From CAWDCV01 sp963728125 (GTDB lineage: Bacteria > Actinomycetota > Actinomycetes > CAWDCV01), in contig CAVSIZ010000019.1 of the NCBI GenBank assembly GCA_963728125.1, forward strand, positions 62,001 through 126,000: a stretch of DNA of 64,000 nt, read 5' to 3'. Positions 16,533 to 26,758 of this stretch are shown here, in pieces (within the stretch, counting starts at the first letter, position 1; each line of letters begins with the position of its first letter). The notes beneath the pieces are model-generated. The model saw nothing but the letters and a program-made list of their open reading frames with translations. It was not told where the DNA came from and searched no databases. The position numbers and the translations under genes were made by a program.

Positions 16533-19174
16533 GAGGATGCCTGACCATTGCCAGGTGGGGCAGTCGGGTCATCCTCGATCGCAAACTCGGTTGTGTAATC
16601 CGCCACGTCCTCGTCGGACCCCCCGTTAGGCGCATCAGTGGTGACGCCGCCGTCCAGGTCGGTCGAGTCGGCGCCAACGGCTGCCTCGTCGATGACGTCC
16701 TGGGCGGAGGCCTCGGCGTTGCGAGCGATGGCGACGACGCTGTCGCCCTCGGCGAGGCTCACGAGCCTCACCCCCATGGTGTCACGTCCTGTGCGCCGCA
16801 CCTCCGCCGCACGAGTACGGATCACGCCGCCACCCGACGTGATCGCGAGCACCTCGTCGCTGTCCTGGACGTTGAGCGCCCCGACCAACCGCCCCCGTGC
16901 TTCGGTGATACGGGCGGTACGGATGCCGAGCCCGCCGCGACCCTGGATGCGGTACTCGTCGATCGACGTGCGCTTGGCATAGCCACCGCCGGTCGCCACC
17001 AGCACGTCGGATCCCGGCGCGGCGACCATCATCGCGAGCAGTTCGTCCCCGTTCGAGAACCGCATCCCGATCACACCCGACGTCGCCCGCCCCATCGGCC
17101 GCAGCGCCTCGTCAGTGGCTGTGAACCGCAGCGACTGCGCACCGGCGCTCACGAGCAGCAGGTCGTCGGACTCGCCGATCAGCCGCGCCGAGATCACCTC
17201 GTCGTCCTCGCGCAGGTTGATCGCGATCACACCACCGCTGCGCGGCGAGTCGAACTCGCCGAGCCGCGTCTTCTTCACCAAGCCCCGGCGGGTGCCGAGC
17301 ACGAGGTACGGCGCCACGGCATAGTCGCGCAGATCGAGTACCTGGGCGATGCGCTCGTCCGGCTGGAACGCGAGCAGGTTCGCGACGTGTTGGCCGCGGG
17401 CATCGCGTCCCGCCTCGGGCAGCTCGTACGCCTTCGCGCGATAGACCCGGCCCTTGTTGGTGAAGAAAAGGATCCAGTCGTGCGTCGTTGTAACGAAGAA
17501 GTGCTCGACGATGTCGTCCTGTCGAAGCGCTGCCCCGCGCACGCCCCGGCCGCCGCGCCGCTGCGCGCGGTAGAGGTCGGTCTTCGTGCGCTTGGCGTAG
17601 CCGCCGCGGGTGATCGTGACGACGACGTCTTCCTCGGCGATGAGGTCCTGGATCGACATGTCGCCGTCGTACGGGATCAGCTGCGTGCGCCGGGCATCGC
17701 CGAACCGCTCGGTGATCTCGGCGAGCTCGTCGCTGATGATGTGTCGCTGCCGCTCGGGCGAGGCGAGGATCTCGTTGTAGTCGGAGATCTGCGCCATCAG
17801 CTCGTTGTATTCGTCGGTGAGCTTCTGCCGCTCGAGCGCGGCCAGCTTGCGAAGCTGCATGTCGAGGATCGCCCGCGCCTGCAGCTCGTCGATCTCGAGC
17901 AGCTCCATCAGCCCAGCCTGCGCGTCCTCGACGGTGGCGCTGCGCCGGATGAGCGCGATCACCTCGTCGATCGCGTCCAGCGCCTTGAGTAGACCGCGCA
18001 GGATGTGGGCGCGCTCCTCGGCCTTGCGCAGCCGGTAGCGCGTGCGCCGCACGATGATGCCGACCTGGTGGTCGACCCAGTGCCGGACGAACGCGTCGAG
18101 CGACAGCGTCCGCGGCACCCCGTCGACGAGTGCCAGCATGTTCGCGCCAAAGGTGTCCTGCAGCTGGGTGTGCTTGTACAGGTTGTTGAGAACGACCTTC
18201 GCGACGGCGTCGCGGCGCAGCATGATGACCAGCCGCTGGCCGGTGCGGCCGCTGGATTCGTCGCGGATGTCGGCGATCCCCTGGACCCGGCCGTCGTTGT
18301 GCAGGTCGGCGATCTTTTGCGCGAGGTTGTCGGGGTTGACTTGGTACGGCAGCTCGGTGATGACTAGCTGTGTCCGGCCGCGGTTGTCCTCCTCGATCTC
18401 CACGACCGCGCGCATGGTGATCATGCCCCTGCCGGTGCGGTACGCGTCCTCGATGCCGCGCCGTCCGACGACCAACGCACCGGTCGGGAAGTCCGGTCCG
18501 GGGATGCGCTGCATCAGCTCGGCGAGCAGCTCCTCGTTGGACGCCTCCGGGTGCTCGAGGTACCACTGCACTCCGGACGCGACCTCGCGCAGGTTGTGCG
18601 GCGGCAAGTTCGTCGCCATGCCGACGGCGATGCCGGAGGAGCCGTTGACGAGCAGATTCGGGAAGCGGCTCGGCAGGATCAGCGGCTCCTGCGTCGTGCC
18701 GTCGTAGTTGGGCTGGAAGTCGACCGTCTCCTGGTCGATGTCGCGCACCATCTCCATGGCCAGCGGCGCGAGCCGGCACTCGGTGTAGCGCATCGCCGCG
18801 GCCGGGTCGTTGCCCGGCGAGCCGAAGTTGCCCTGGCTGGAGATGAGGGGGTAGCGCATCGACCACGGCTGCGCGAGCCGGACGAGGGTGTCGTAGATCG
18901 CGGTGTCCCCGTGCGGGTGGTAGTTGCCCATGACGTCGCCGACGACCTTCGAGCACTTGGAGAACCCGCGGTCGGGGCGGTAGCCGCCGTCGTACATCGC
19001 GTACAGCACCCGGCGATGCACCGGCTTCAAGCCGTCGCGCACGTCCGGCAGCGCCCGCCCGACGATCACGCTCATCGCGTAGTCGAGGTAGGAGCGCTGC
19101 ATCTCGACCTGCAGGTCGACCGGCTCGACCCGATCCATCTCGGGCGGCTCGGGAGGGAGGAGAACGTCAGTCAT
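16529..19174 (-). CDS. gyrA: DNA gyrase subunit A
   Basis: Full-length, 881 residues. With GyrB it introduces negative supercoils. The breakage-reunion domain is intact: the catalytic tyrosine is Tyr130 in AMRYTECR, the quinolone region reads HPHGDTAIYDTLV with Thr91 and Asp95 at the positions of E. coli Ser83 and Asp87, and QRRGGRG is the GyrA box of the C-terminal wrapping domain. The extreme C-terminus (about 820-881) is acidic and disordered. No intein is present. It follows gyrB by 26 bases and overlaps the DUF3566 gene, so the three are co-transcribed. Confidence 0.98.
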   Translation of the reverse strand: MTDVLLPPEPPEMDRVEPVDLQVEMQRSYLDYAMSVIVGRALPDVRDGLKPVHRRVLYAMYDGGYRPDRGFSKCSKVVGDVMGNYHPHGDTAIYDTLVRLAQPWSMRYPLISSQGNFGSPGNDPAAAMRYTECRLAPLAMEMVRDIDQETVDFQPNYDGTTQEPLILPSRFPNLLVNGSSGIAVGMATNLPPHNLREVASGVQWYLEHPEASNEELLAELMQRIPGPDFPTGALVVGRRGIEDAYRTGRGMITMRAVVEIEEDNRGRTQLVITELPYQVNPDNLAQKIADLHNDGRVQGIADIRDESSGRTGQRLVIMLRRDAVAKVVLNNLYKHTQLQDTFGANMLALVDGVPRTLSLDAFVRHWVDHQVGIIVRRTRYRLRKAEERAHILRGLLKALDAIDEVIALIRRSATVEDAQAGLMELLEIDELQARAILDMQLRKLAALERQKLTDEYNELMAQISDYNEILASPERQRHIISDELAEITERFGDARRTQLIPYDGDMSIQDLIAEEDVVVTITRGGYAKRTKTDLYRAQRRGGRGVRGAALRQDDIVEHFFVTTTHDWILFFTNKGRVYRAKAYELPEAGRDARGQHVANLLAFQPDERIAQVLDLRDYAVAPYLVLGTRRGLVKKTRLGEFDSPRSGGVIAINLREDDEVISARLIGESDDLLLVSAGAQSLRFTATDEALRPMGRATSGVIGMRFSNGDELLAMMVAAPGSDVLVATGGGYAKRTSIDEYRIQGRGGLGIRTARITEARGRLVGALNVQDSDEVLAITSGGGVIRTRAAEVRRTGRDTMGVRLVSLAEGDSVVAIARNAEASAQDVIDEAAVGADSTDLDGGVTTDAPNGGSDEDVADYTTEFAIEDDPTAPPGNGQASS

Positions 19175-19200
19175 TGGCTATGTCGCAATCAGATATCTCG

Positions 19201-21193
19201 TCAGATGTCCAGGAACCGGACGTCCTTGGCGTTGCGCTGGATGAACGTGCGCCGGGACTCGACGTCCTCCCCCATGAGCACGCTGAACAGCTCGTCGGCC
19301 TGAGCGGCGTCGTCGAGGGTGACCTGCAGGAGCACGCGATTCGCCGGGTCCATGGTGGTGTCCCACAGCTCCTCGTGGTTCATCTCGCCGAGGCCCTTGT
19401 AGCGCTGGATCGCCTCGTCGCGGTTCTTGGCAAGCTTCTTGCCCGCGGCGAGCCCTGCGGCGAGGGCGGCGTCGCGTTCGCGATCGGAGTACACGTACTC
19501 GTCCGGCTCACGACCGGACCAGTTGATCTTGTACAGCGGCGGTTGCGCGAGATAGACGTGCCCGGTTTCGATCAGCGGCCGCATGAACCGGAACAGCAGC
19601 GTCAGCAATAGCGTGCGAATGTGCTGGCCGTCCACGTCGGCGTCGGCCATCAGCACGATCTTGCCGTAGCGCAGCTTGTCGAGGTCGAAGTCCTCGTGGA
19701 TGCCGGTGCCGAGCGCGGAGATCATCGCCTGCACCTCGGTGTTCTGCAGCACCCGGTCGATGCGGGACTTCTCGACGTTGAGGATCTTGCCGCGGATCGG
19801 GAGGATCGCCTGCGTCGCCGGGTCGCGCGCCGACTTCGCCGAGCCACCGGCGGAGTTGCCCTCGACGACGTAGATCTCGCATTCCTCGGGGTTGGTCGAG
19901 GAACAGTCGGCGAGCTTGCCGGGCAGGCCGCCGCCGCCGAGCAGGCCCTTGCGATTGCGCGCCAGGTCACGCGCCTTGCGGGCGGCGATCCGCGCGGTCG
20001 CCGCCGCGAGGGATTTTCGGGCGATCTCCTTGCCCTCGGTTGGGTTCTGCTCGAACCACGCGCCGAGCCGCTCGTTGACGATCTTCTGCACGAACGTACG
20101 AGCCTCGGTGTTGCCGAGCTTGGTCTTGGTCTGGCCCTCGAACTGCGGCTCGCCGAGCTTGACCGACACGATCGCGGTGAGGCCCTCGCGGATGTCCTCG
20201 CCGGTGAGGTTGGCGTCCTTGTCCTTGAGGACGTTCCACTCCTTGGCGAAACGGTTGACGAGCGACGTCAGCGACGAGCGGAACCCCTCCTCGTGGGTGC
20301 CACCTTCGTGGGTGTTGATCGTGTTGGCGAAGGTGTAGACCGACTCGGTGAAGCCGGCGTTCCACTGCATCGCCACCTCGACCGAGATCCGCCGATCGGT
20401 GTCCTCCGCTTCGAACTCGATCAGGGCTGAATACGCGGTGCCCTTCTTCGCATTGAGGTAGCGAACGAAGTCGGCGATGCCGCCGTCGTAGTGGTACGTC
20501 ACCTCGCGCGGCGCGCCGTCCTCGCTGAGCTCGACCCGCTCGTCGCGCATCCTGATGGTGAGGCCCTTATTGAGGAACGCCATCTCCTGGAAGCGGCGCG
20601 ACAGGGTCTCGAAGTCGTACTGCGTCGTCTCGAAGATGTCCGGATCGGCCCAGAACGTGAGCGTGGTCCCCGACTCGGTGCTCGGCGGTCCCGGGCAGGA
20701 CCTCGGTGGCCGGGCGGCTGGCGACGTAGTCCTGGGTCCAGGTCGAGCCCTCGCGGCGGATCTCGATCGTCAGCCGCGACGACAGCGCGTTGACGACCGA
20801 CACGCCAACGCCGTGCAGCCCACCGGAGACGGCGTAGCTAGTGCCACCGAACTTGCCGCCCGCATGCAGCGTGGTGAGGACGACCTCGACCGCCGGCCGA
20901 TGCTCGACCGGGTGCTCGTCGACGGGGATGCCGCGGCCGTTGTCGTCGACCGTGACCCCGCCGTCCGCGCGCAGGGTGACGTCGATGCGGTCGGCGTAGC
21001 CCGCGAGTGCCTCGTCGACGGAGTTGTCGACAACCTCGTAGACGAGATGGTGCAAACCGCGCTCGCCGGTCGACCCGATGTACATGCCCGGCCGCTTGCG
21101 GACGGCATCGAGCCCTTCGAGAACGGTGATCGCGGTAGCGTCGTAAGCGGCGTCAAAGGTCTGGGCGGCCACGTTGTCGGTTGTCCTCCTCAT
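19201..21193 (-). CDS. gyrB: DNA gyrase subunit B (one frameshift)
   Basis: ATPase subunit of gyrase, about 663 residues when read through a shift. The GHKL ATPase domain (EVVDNSVDEALAG, DNGRGIPVD, GGLHGVGVSVVNALS) is in the upstream frame, and the transducer and TOPRIM domains (IYVVEGNSAGGSA, LMADADVDGQHI, then YKGLGEMN) in the downstream frame. The break is in CTGCCCGGG near 20693: removing one C restores LPGPPSTESGTTLTFW. The total of 1993 bases is one over a multiple of three. As gyrB is essential, a base-calling error is by far the likeliest cause. The start is ATG 21193 or GTG 21172, which has AGGAGG upstream. Confidence 0.95.
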
Positions 21194-21346
21194 GCTGAGC
21201 TCGGGAGCGGGCTGCAGACCTGCGCCTGAGGTATCTAGTCTACCGGGTCGTACGAGCAGAAATGGCCCGTACGCGCCCGTAACGGGCCCGCTCGCTTTCT
21301 ATGAGGCCCCGCGTGAGGAGGGGTACGCGGACCGGCATCTCAATCG
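21194..21346 (-). promoter_or_regulatory. Promoter region of gyrB
   Basis: 153 bases between dciA and gyrB. On the minus strand GGTAGACTAG supplies a plausible -10 (TAGACT) about 45 bases upstream of gyrB, and a GC-rich dyad (GCCCGT-A-ACGGGC) lies farther upstream. Only position and motif similarity support the promoter. Confidence 0.4.
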
Positions 21347-21916
21347 CTACCCGTAGGTATCACGCGGCCCCCGTCCCCGCACCGACAATGGCCCACGCCG
21401 CCACGTCGGAGCCTGCGGGCCACGCACGTCGAGGCGTGTCACCGTGCCCGCACCGACCGTGTCAGCGAGCCGGTGCAGGATCTGCGGCGACAGCAGCCGC
21501 ACCTGCGTCGCCCAGGCCGTCGAGTCGGCGACCACCGTGAGGGTTCCGTCCTCGAAGGCCTCCGCGCGACAGTGTTCGGCGACCTGGGTGCCGACGATCT
21601 CCGCCCAGCGCGCCACCGCGGCCGCACCAGCAGCGGGTGCCTCCCAGCCACGATCGCTGATCAGGCCCTCGATCGCGCTTCCCAGCAGTTGCGGATCGCG
21701 GCCGTCCGGGCGGGCGCCGCTGCGCTCCTGCGTCGCTCGACGGGCCGCGGCCCGCGCCCGGGCTTCGTCACGCTTGCCCTGCGCTGTCTGTGGGGCGGCG
21801 GATCCCGGGCGTAGCCCGCGCTCGCGGGCCCGGCTGCGCGCCTGGGCGAGCAGGGCTCGGGCCACGTCGATGCCGGACTCACGGGTATTCGCATCAATTG
21901 ACGGCTCATCGGACAC
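21347..21916 (-). CDS. DciA-type DUF721 protein
   Basis: Protein of 189 residues. The C-terminal 100 (GSAIEGLISDRGWEAPAAG through LTVVADSTAWATQVRLLSPQIL) form the DUF721/DciA domain, which in other bacteria helps load the replicative helicase DnaB; the N-terminal half is basic and Arg/Ala-rich. GTG 21916 overlaps recF by 11 bases. The position between recF and gyrB matches Rv0004 in M. tuberculosis, whose homologue is a proposed helicase operator. A longer reading upstream lies inside recF and is not real. Confidence 0.9.
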   Translation of the reverse strand: MSDEPSIDANTRESGIDVARALLAQARSRARERGLRPGSAAPQTAQGKRDEARARAAARRATQERSGARPDGRDPQLLGSAIEGLISDRGWEAPAAGAAAVARWAEIVGTQVAEHCRAEAFEDGTLTVVADSTAWATQVRLLSPQILHRLADTVGAGTVTRLDVRGPQAPTWRRGPLSVRGRGPRDTYG

Positions 21917-23024
21917 GGCGCACCTGCCCTTCGGCCACGTCGTACCGCGCGCCAGCGAGCTGCTCCGGCACGTCAGCGGCCACCGCGGCTGTGACGAGGA
22001 CCTGCTCTGCGGGGGCGACCAGCTCGGCGAGGCGTTCTCGTCGGTCGGCGTCGAGCTCAGCGAACACGTCGTCGAGGATGAGCACCGGCTCGCTCCCCTC
22101 CCCGCGCAGCAGGTCGTACGCGGCCAGCCGCAACGCGAGCGCGTAGGACCAGGACTCACCGTGGCTGGCGTAACCACGCGTCGGCAGCGGGCCCAGCCGG
22201 AGCAGCAGGTCGTCACGGTGCGGCCCGACGAGGGAGATCCCGCGGTCCAACTCTTGCCGGCGCAGCACGGACATCTGCGCGAGCAGCGCCGCGGCGAGCA
22301 CGTCTGCTTCCGGTGGCAGCGGCGCGTCGTCTCCCAGCGAGCTGCGGTAATCCAGCGCGGTCGGGCCACCGCCACGGCTCACTGCGTCGTATGCCTTGTC
22401 GACCAGCGGCGCCAGCGCGGCAACGAGCTCGATGCGCGCCGCAAGCAGCTCGGCGCCGATCCGGGCCAGCTGGTTGTCCCACGCCTCCAGCGTCCGCAGG
22501 TCCGGTGAGCGGGTGGCACCGGCCGATTTGAGCAGGGCATTGCGCTGCTTGAGCACCCGGTCGTAGTCGCCGCGAACGCTGGCGTAGCGCGGCGCTCGTG
22601 CCACCAGCAGTGTGTCGAGGTACGCGCGTCGCTCGGTCGGATCGCCCTTGACGATGGCCAGGTCCTCGGGCGCGAACAACACCGTGCGCAACACGCCGAG
22701 CACATCGCGGGCACGCGGCACCGGGCCGCGGTTGATGCGGGCGCGGTTGGCCCGGCCCGGGTTGATCTCCAGCTCCACCAGCGTGGAGCGCCCGTCGCGA
22801 ACCACGGCAGTGCGCACGATCGCGCGGGCCGCACCGAGTCGGACCAGCGGTGCGTCGGTCGCCACCCGGTGACTACCGAGCGCGGCAACGTAGCCCAGCG
22901 CCTCGACCAGGTTGGTCTTGCCCTGACCGTTGGGGCCCACCAGCGCTGTCCCACCCGGTTCGAGCGGCAGCTCGAGGTCGGCGTACGACCGGAAGTCCGC
23001 GAGCGAGAGGTGGGCGACATGCAC
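21906..23024 (-). CDS. recF: DNA replication and repair protein RecF
   Basis: Complete SMC-like ATPase of 372 residues that loads RecA at gapped DNA. Walker A is GPNGQGKTN (30-38), the ABC-like signature region precedes LILDDVFAELDADRR, which holds Walker B and the D-loop. GTG 23024 begins VHVAHLSLADFRSY, the conserved start of RecF. The gene lies ten bases after dnaN with no gnd gene between, unlike several other actinobacteria. Confidence 0.97.
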   Translation of the reverse strand: MHVAHLSLADFRSYADLELPLEPGGTALVGPNGQGKTNLVEALGYVAALGSHRVATDAPLVRLGAARAIVRTAVVRDGRSTLVELEINPGRANRARINRGPVPRARDVLGVLRTVLFAPEDLAIVKGDPTERRAYLDTLLVARAPRYASVRGDYDRVLKQRNALLKSAGATRSPDLRTLEAWDNQLARIGAELLAARIELVAALAPLVDKAYDAVSRGGGPTALDYRSSLGDDAPLPPEADVLAAALLAQMSVLRRQELDRGISLVGPHRDDLLLRLGPLPTRGYASHGESWSYALALRLAAYDLLRGEGSEPVLILDDVFAELDADRRERLAELVAPAEQVLVTAAVAADVPEQLAGARYDVAEGQVRRVR

Positions 23025-23033
23025 GGGCGAGTG

Positions 23034-24174
23034 TCAGCCGGACAGCCGCACCGGCATGATCAGGTAGCGGTAGTCGGTCTTCGGGGTCGGCTGTCCAGTC
23101 GGCGCAGCCGGTGATGACCGCCGGCTTCGTCGGGATCGTGAACGCCAGCCGCGCGACCGGCGCATCGATCGCGGTCAGCCCGTCGAGCAAGAAGGCCGGG
23201 TTGAACGCGATGCTGATGTCGTCCCCGTCGAGGCGGGCGTCGATCGCCTCCGAGGCCTGCGCTTCCTCCCCGGTCCCTGCCTCGAGCACGCACTCGCCGC
23301 CGCGGAACCCCAGCCGTACCGGTGTATTGCGCTCCGCCACCAGGGACACCCGCTTGACCGCCTCGACGAACGACGCGGTGTCCAGCCTGGCGACGGTGGT
23401 GGACTCCTTCGGGAACAGCGTGCGGTACTTGGGGAATTCGCCCTCGAGCAGCCGGGTCGTGGTCCGCCGACCCCCGGCCTCGAACCCCACCAGTCCCTCG
23501 CCCTGCACGCTGGAAGCCAGGGCGACCGTTACCTTGTCACCCGAGGTCAGCGCCTTGGCCGTGCCGTCGAGCGTGCGCGCGGGGACGAGCGCGACCGCGG
23601 TCAGGCCGGACTGCTCGGGCGCCCAGGTGAGCTCGCGCGCCGCCAGCCGGTAGCGGTCGGTGGCCACCAGCGTCAGCTTCTCGCCGTCGATCTCGACCCG
23701 GATCCCGGTGAGAACCGGCAGCGTGTCGTCGCGGCCGGCCGCGACCGCGACCTGGCCCACGGCACTGGCGAAGATCTCGCCCGCGACGGTTCCCGACGCG
23801 GTCGGCATGGTCGGCAGTGTCGGATAGTCGTCCACCGGCATGGTCAGCAGCGTGAAGCGGGTGTTGCCGCAGGTCACCACCACCTTGCTGCCCTCGGTCA
23901 CGACCTCGACCGGCCGGGCCGGCAGGCTGCGCGCAATATCGGCGAGCAGCCGGCCAGAGACCAGGACCCGACCTGGCTCGCTGACGTCGGCGTCGACCTC
24001 GACCCGGGCCGAGACCTCGTAGTCGAACCCGGACAGCCGCAGCCCCGCCGCCCCGGACGATTCCGCCTCCACCAGGACACCGGCGAGCACGGGCACCGGC
24101 GGTCGGGACGGCAAGCTGCGTGCCGTCCACGCGACCGCCTCGGCCAGGACGTCACGTTCGACCCGGAACTTCAC
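23034..24174 (-). CDS. dnaN: DNA polymerase III beta clamp (one frameshift)
   Basis: Sliding clamp, about 379 residues when corrected. It begins MKFRVERDVLAEAVAWTARSLPSRP and keeps the three-domain clamp pattern through FNPAFLLDGLTAI. Near the C-terminus the frame breaks in a run of four G (plus strand 23083-23086): removing one base changes WTADPEDRL to WTADPKTDYRYLIMPVRLSG and the TGA at 23034-23036, the invariant clamp ending. Without it the reading runs on into recF. The gene is essential and 1141 bases long (one over a multiple of three), so this is almost surely a base-calling error. Confidence 0.96.
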
Positions 24175-24572
24175 GCCGTTCCCGCCTCCTCTGCGCTACC
24201 GCTGTCTACTCGACCGCCTCGGGGAACTCGCTCATCCCCACCCAGGGGCGTTCCAGTGATGAAGTGTGTCTTCATCCTCTGACATCTTTCGTGGACGTCG
24301 TCGGGGCGGTGGATGCTGTGGAGATCGGCCTCGAGCAGCACCGGCTTCCGCGCATCGACCCAGGTCACGTCGGGGTTGGATGTCACGGCGACTGCCGACG
24401 CCCGGTGCGACCCCATGTGGACCACGTGCTGGACAGTGGCAGTCGGCTGGGGATGGCGCGTGCGGTCGGGCACCCCCGGTGGGGTCCTCCCCAGCGGATC
24501 CCCTACCCTGCCCCCCGCATCCACAGACTTGTCCCCAGGCTGTGGGAGACCGCCGCGCGACCGAGGTGCGCA
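24175..24572. other. oriC: Putative origin of replication (dnaA-dnaN intergenic)
   Basis: 398 bases without a coding signal between dnaA and dnaN, the usual place of oriC in actinobacteria. DnaA-box-like nonamers, compared with TTGTCCACA, are TTGTCCCCA at 24529-24537 (+), TGGTCCACA at 24416-24424 (-), ATCTCCACA at 24317-24325 (-) and TCTCCCACA at 24541-24549 (-). All are imperfect, and no marked AT-rich stretch is visible. The position is strong evidence; the boxes are weak. Confidence 0.6.
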
Positions 24573-26171
24573 TCACTTCTGCCGCGACTGCTGCTTGATG
24601 CGGTTCGTCAGCTCGGTGACCTGGTTATAGATGGATCGCCGCTCGGCCATGAGCGAGCGCACCTTGCGGTCGGCATGCATGACCGTGGTGTGATCGCGGC
24701 CACCAAACTGCTGGCCGATCTTCGGCAGCGATAGGTCGGTGAGCTCTCGGCACAGGTACATCGCGATCTGGCGGGCATTGACGAGGACTCTGCTGCGACT
24801 GGAGCCGCACAGCTCGTCCAGGGACAGGCCAAAGTAGGCCGCGGTCTGCGCCATGATCGTCGCGGACGTGATCTCCGGGTCGGCATTATCCGGAATGAGG
24901 TCCTTGAGCACGATTTCAGCGAGCGCCAGGTCGACTGGCTGCCGGTTCAAGCTCGCGAACGCGGTCACCCGGATCAGCGCGCCCTCGAGCTCGCGGATGT
25001 TCGTCGAGATCTTGCTTGCGATGAACTCGAGCGCCTCGGGCGGGACGTCCAGGCGTTCCTGGGCGGCCTTCTTGCGCAGGATGGCGATGCGAGTCTCCAG
25101 CTCCGGCGGTTGAACGTCGGTGATGAGGCCCCATTCGAACCGGTTGCGCAAGCGGTTTTCCAGCGTGACCAGCTGCTTGGGCGGTCGGTCGCTGGAGATG
25201 ACGATCTGCTTGTTCGCGTTGTGCAGCGTGTTGAACGTGTGGAAGAACTCCTCCTGGGTTTGCTCCTTGCTCTCCAGGAATTGGATGTCGTCGACGAGCA
25301 GGATGTCGACGTCGCGATGCCGGCGGCGAAAGCCCTCGGCCTTGCCGTCGCGGATCGAGTTGATGAAGTCGTTGGTGAATTCCTCGGAACTCACATAGCG
25401 CACCCGAGCGCCGTGGAACAGGTTCTGCGCGTAGTGGCCGATGGCGTGCAGCAGGTGGGTCTTACCGAGGCCCGAGTCCCCGTAGATGAAGAGCGGGTTG
25501 TACGCCTTGGCCGGCGCCTCGGCGACCGCGACAGCGGCGGCATGCGCGAACCGATTGCTCGAGCCGATGACGAACGTCTCGAACTGGTATTTGGGGTTGA
25601 GCCGGGCAGGCTCAGCGTCGCGACGGAAACCGCCTTCACGCCCCGTACCCAAATGGTGACGCTCTGTGCTCGAAGGGCGAGTGTCGGGCGCGCCCAACGG
25701 TGACACCGGCGCCGCGGGTCGGGCCACCTCGTCGCGGCCCCGGAGCTCGTCTGGCAGATCCGCGGCTGCGGCGGGCGGACCAGCCGATTCGCTGGAAAGC
25801 GACGGTGAGTCGGTGAGGCCCGCGGGGGTGGATGTCGGCCTTCCGTTCCCCACCGGGTTGCTCGCGGTGCTCCCGGTGCTCATAGGGCTTCCGTTGCCGT
25901 TGCCCTCCCGCTCACCCGTATCGACCATGACGGCGATGCCGATCTCGCGCCCGAGCGCTCGCGAGAGTGTTTCGGAGACCAGGCTGCGTAGCCGGCTCTC
26001 CAACACCTCCTTGGCGAACTCGTTCGGGGCCGCGAGCAAAGCGGTGTCCTCGACGAGCGCGACCGGCCGGGTGAGCTGGAGAAAGGCGCGGTGTTGCGGG
26101 AGTACCGCATCGCCCGACAGGTCATGCAGGCACCCTGACCACACCGTCGCGAACGTGTTCTCGTCCTGCAC
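24573..26171 (-). CDS. dnaA: Chromosomal replication initiator DnaA
   Basis: Initiator protein of 532 residues. After the N-terminal domain and a long Ser/Pro/Gly linker, domain III starts FETFVIGSSNRFAHAAA with Walker A GDSGLGKTH and Walker B ILLVDDIQFLE, and domain IV carries the DNA-binding signature GGRDHTTVMHA. GTG 26171 (VQDENTFATVW) is chosen because AGGA lies six bases upstream and the N-terminus then matches the family; an in-frame ATG at 26210 has no ribosome site. The linker (about 105-190) is long, as in other actinobacteria. Confidence 0.97.
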   Translation of the reverse strand: MQDENTFATVWSGCLHDLSGDAVLPQHRAFLQLTRPVALVEDTALLAAPNEFAKEVLESRLRSLVSETLSRALGREIGIAVMVDTGEREGNGNGSPMSTGSTASNPVGNGRPTSTPAGLTDSPSLSSESAGPPAAAADLPDELRGRDEVARPAAPVSPLGAPDTRPSSTERHHLGTGREGGFRRDAEPARLNPKYQFETFVIGSSNRFAHAAAVAVAEAPAKAYNPLFIYGDSGLGKTHLLHAIGHYAQNLFHGARVRYVSSEEFTNDFINSIRDGKAEGFRRRHRDVDILLVDDIQFLESKEQTQEEFFHTFNTLHNANKQIVISSDRPPKQLVTLENRLRNRFEWGLITDVQPPELETRIAILRKKAAQERLDVPPEALEFIASKISTNIRELEGALIRVTAFASLNRQPVDLALAEIVLKDLIPDNADPEITSATIMAQTAAYFGLSLDELCGSSRSRVLVNARQIAMYLCRELTDLSLPKIGQQFGGRDHTTVMHADRKVRSLMAERRSIYNQVTELTNRIKQQSRQK

Positions 26172-26586
26172 GACTGTCCTACTTCCTGCGTGCTTCGTGC
26201 GGTCGGGCATCCGTCCGATCGGCCATTGTGCGCCCGATGTCAGGCACCGTGTCAGACAGATCCGGCAGCGCCGTCCACACGGTTGTCCACAAGCTGTGCA
26301 GATTCAGCCGGAACGCCTGAGGACGCACCGCGGCGGGCGATGGGGGAAGGCCGGCGTGCTGACCCTAGCGAGGGTTCGCGCCGACCATCAACCCGCCATC
26401 AACACCGTGTCCACAAACACCACACGGTCGGGCCCGAGCAGTTTGACCCGGGCTTGCGCGGCCCCGTACCGTGGATCGGTCGAGCGCTTGCTCGGCGCTT
26501 TCGCATGTCACGCGGTCGTCAGCGCAGACCTATCCTGAGGCTGGCCCGTTCGTCGTCGTACCGAGTCCTTCCGTGGAGATCCCGTC
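26172..26586. promoter_or_regulatory. dnaA-rpmH divergent intergenic region with DnaA boxes
   Basis: 415 bases without a gene. It holds a consensus DnaA box TTGTCCACA at 26283-26291 and close variants at 26271-26279 (CCGTCCACA) and 26407-26415 (GTGTCCACA). It must hold the divergent promoters of dnaA and rpmH. The boxes may serve dnaA autoregulation or form part of the origin. Confidence 0.7.
26443..26472 (+). promoter_or_regulatory. Candidate rpmH promoter
   Basis: TTGACC (26443-26448) and TACCGT (26467-26472) are spaced by 18 bases and point to rpmH, about 115 bases downstream. A TATCCT farther on at about 26532 could be a second -10. Motif match and position only. Confidence 0.4.
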
Positions 26587-26724
26587 GTGAGCAAGCGCAC
26601 TTTCCAGCCGAACAACCGCCGCCGTGCCCGTACCCACGGCTTCCGGCTGCGTATGCGCACCCGGGCTGGCCGAGCCATCCTCGCCGCCAGACGCGGCAAG
26701 GGCCGGGCCAAGCTGTCCGCCTGA
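26587..26724 (+). CDS. rpmH: 50S ribosomal protein L34
   Basis: Complete, 45 residues: VSKRTFQPNNRRRAR, then THGFRLRMRTRAGRAIL and a basic end, the standard L34 sequence. GTG 26587 is preceded by GGAGAT at 26574-26579 (weak). L34 is a basic large-subunit protein. It heads the rpmH-rnpA-yidD-yidC-jag-rsmG-parAB block on the plus strand. Confidence 0.97.
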   Translation: MSKRTFQPNNRRRARTHGFRLRMRTRAGRAILAARRGKGRAKLSA

Positions 26725-26758
26725 GCGCCGGCTCCTCGACCATTGTCATGGTGCTTCC

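Noticed and set aside
16520..17992. A 490-codon plus-strand frame over gyrA
   Set aside because: Shadow frame of gyrA with no recognisable motif or ribosome site.
16529..19174. Possible intein in gyrA
   Set aside because: Motifs run continuously at normal family length, with no inserted block at the known insertion site near the active tyrosine.
24175..24572. A coding gene in the dnaA-dnaN gap
   Set aside because: Frames here are short and lack motifs; position and function point to the origin.
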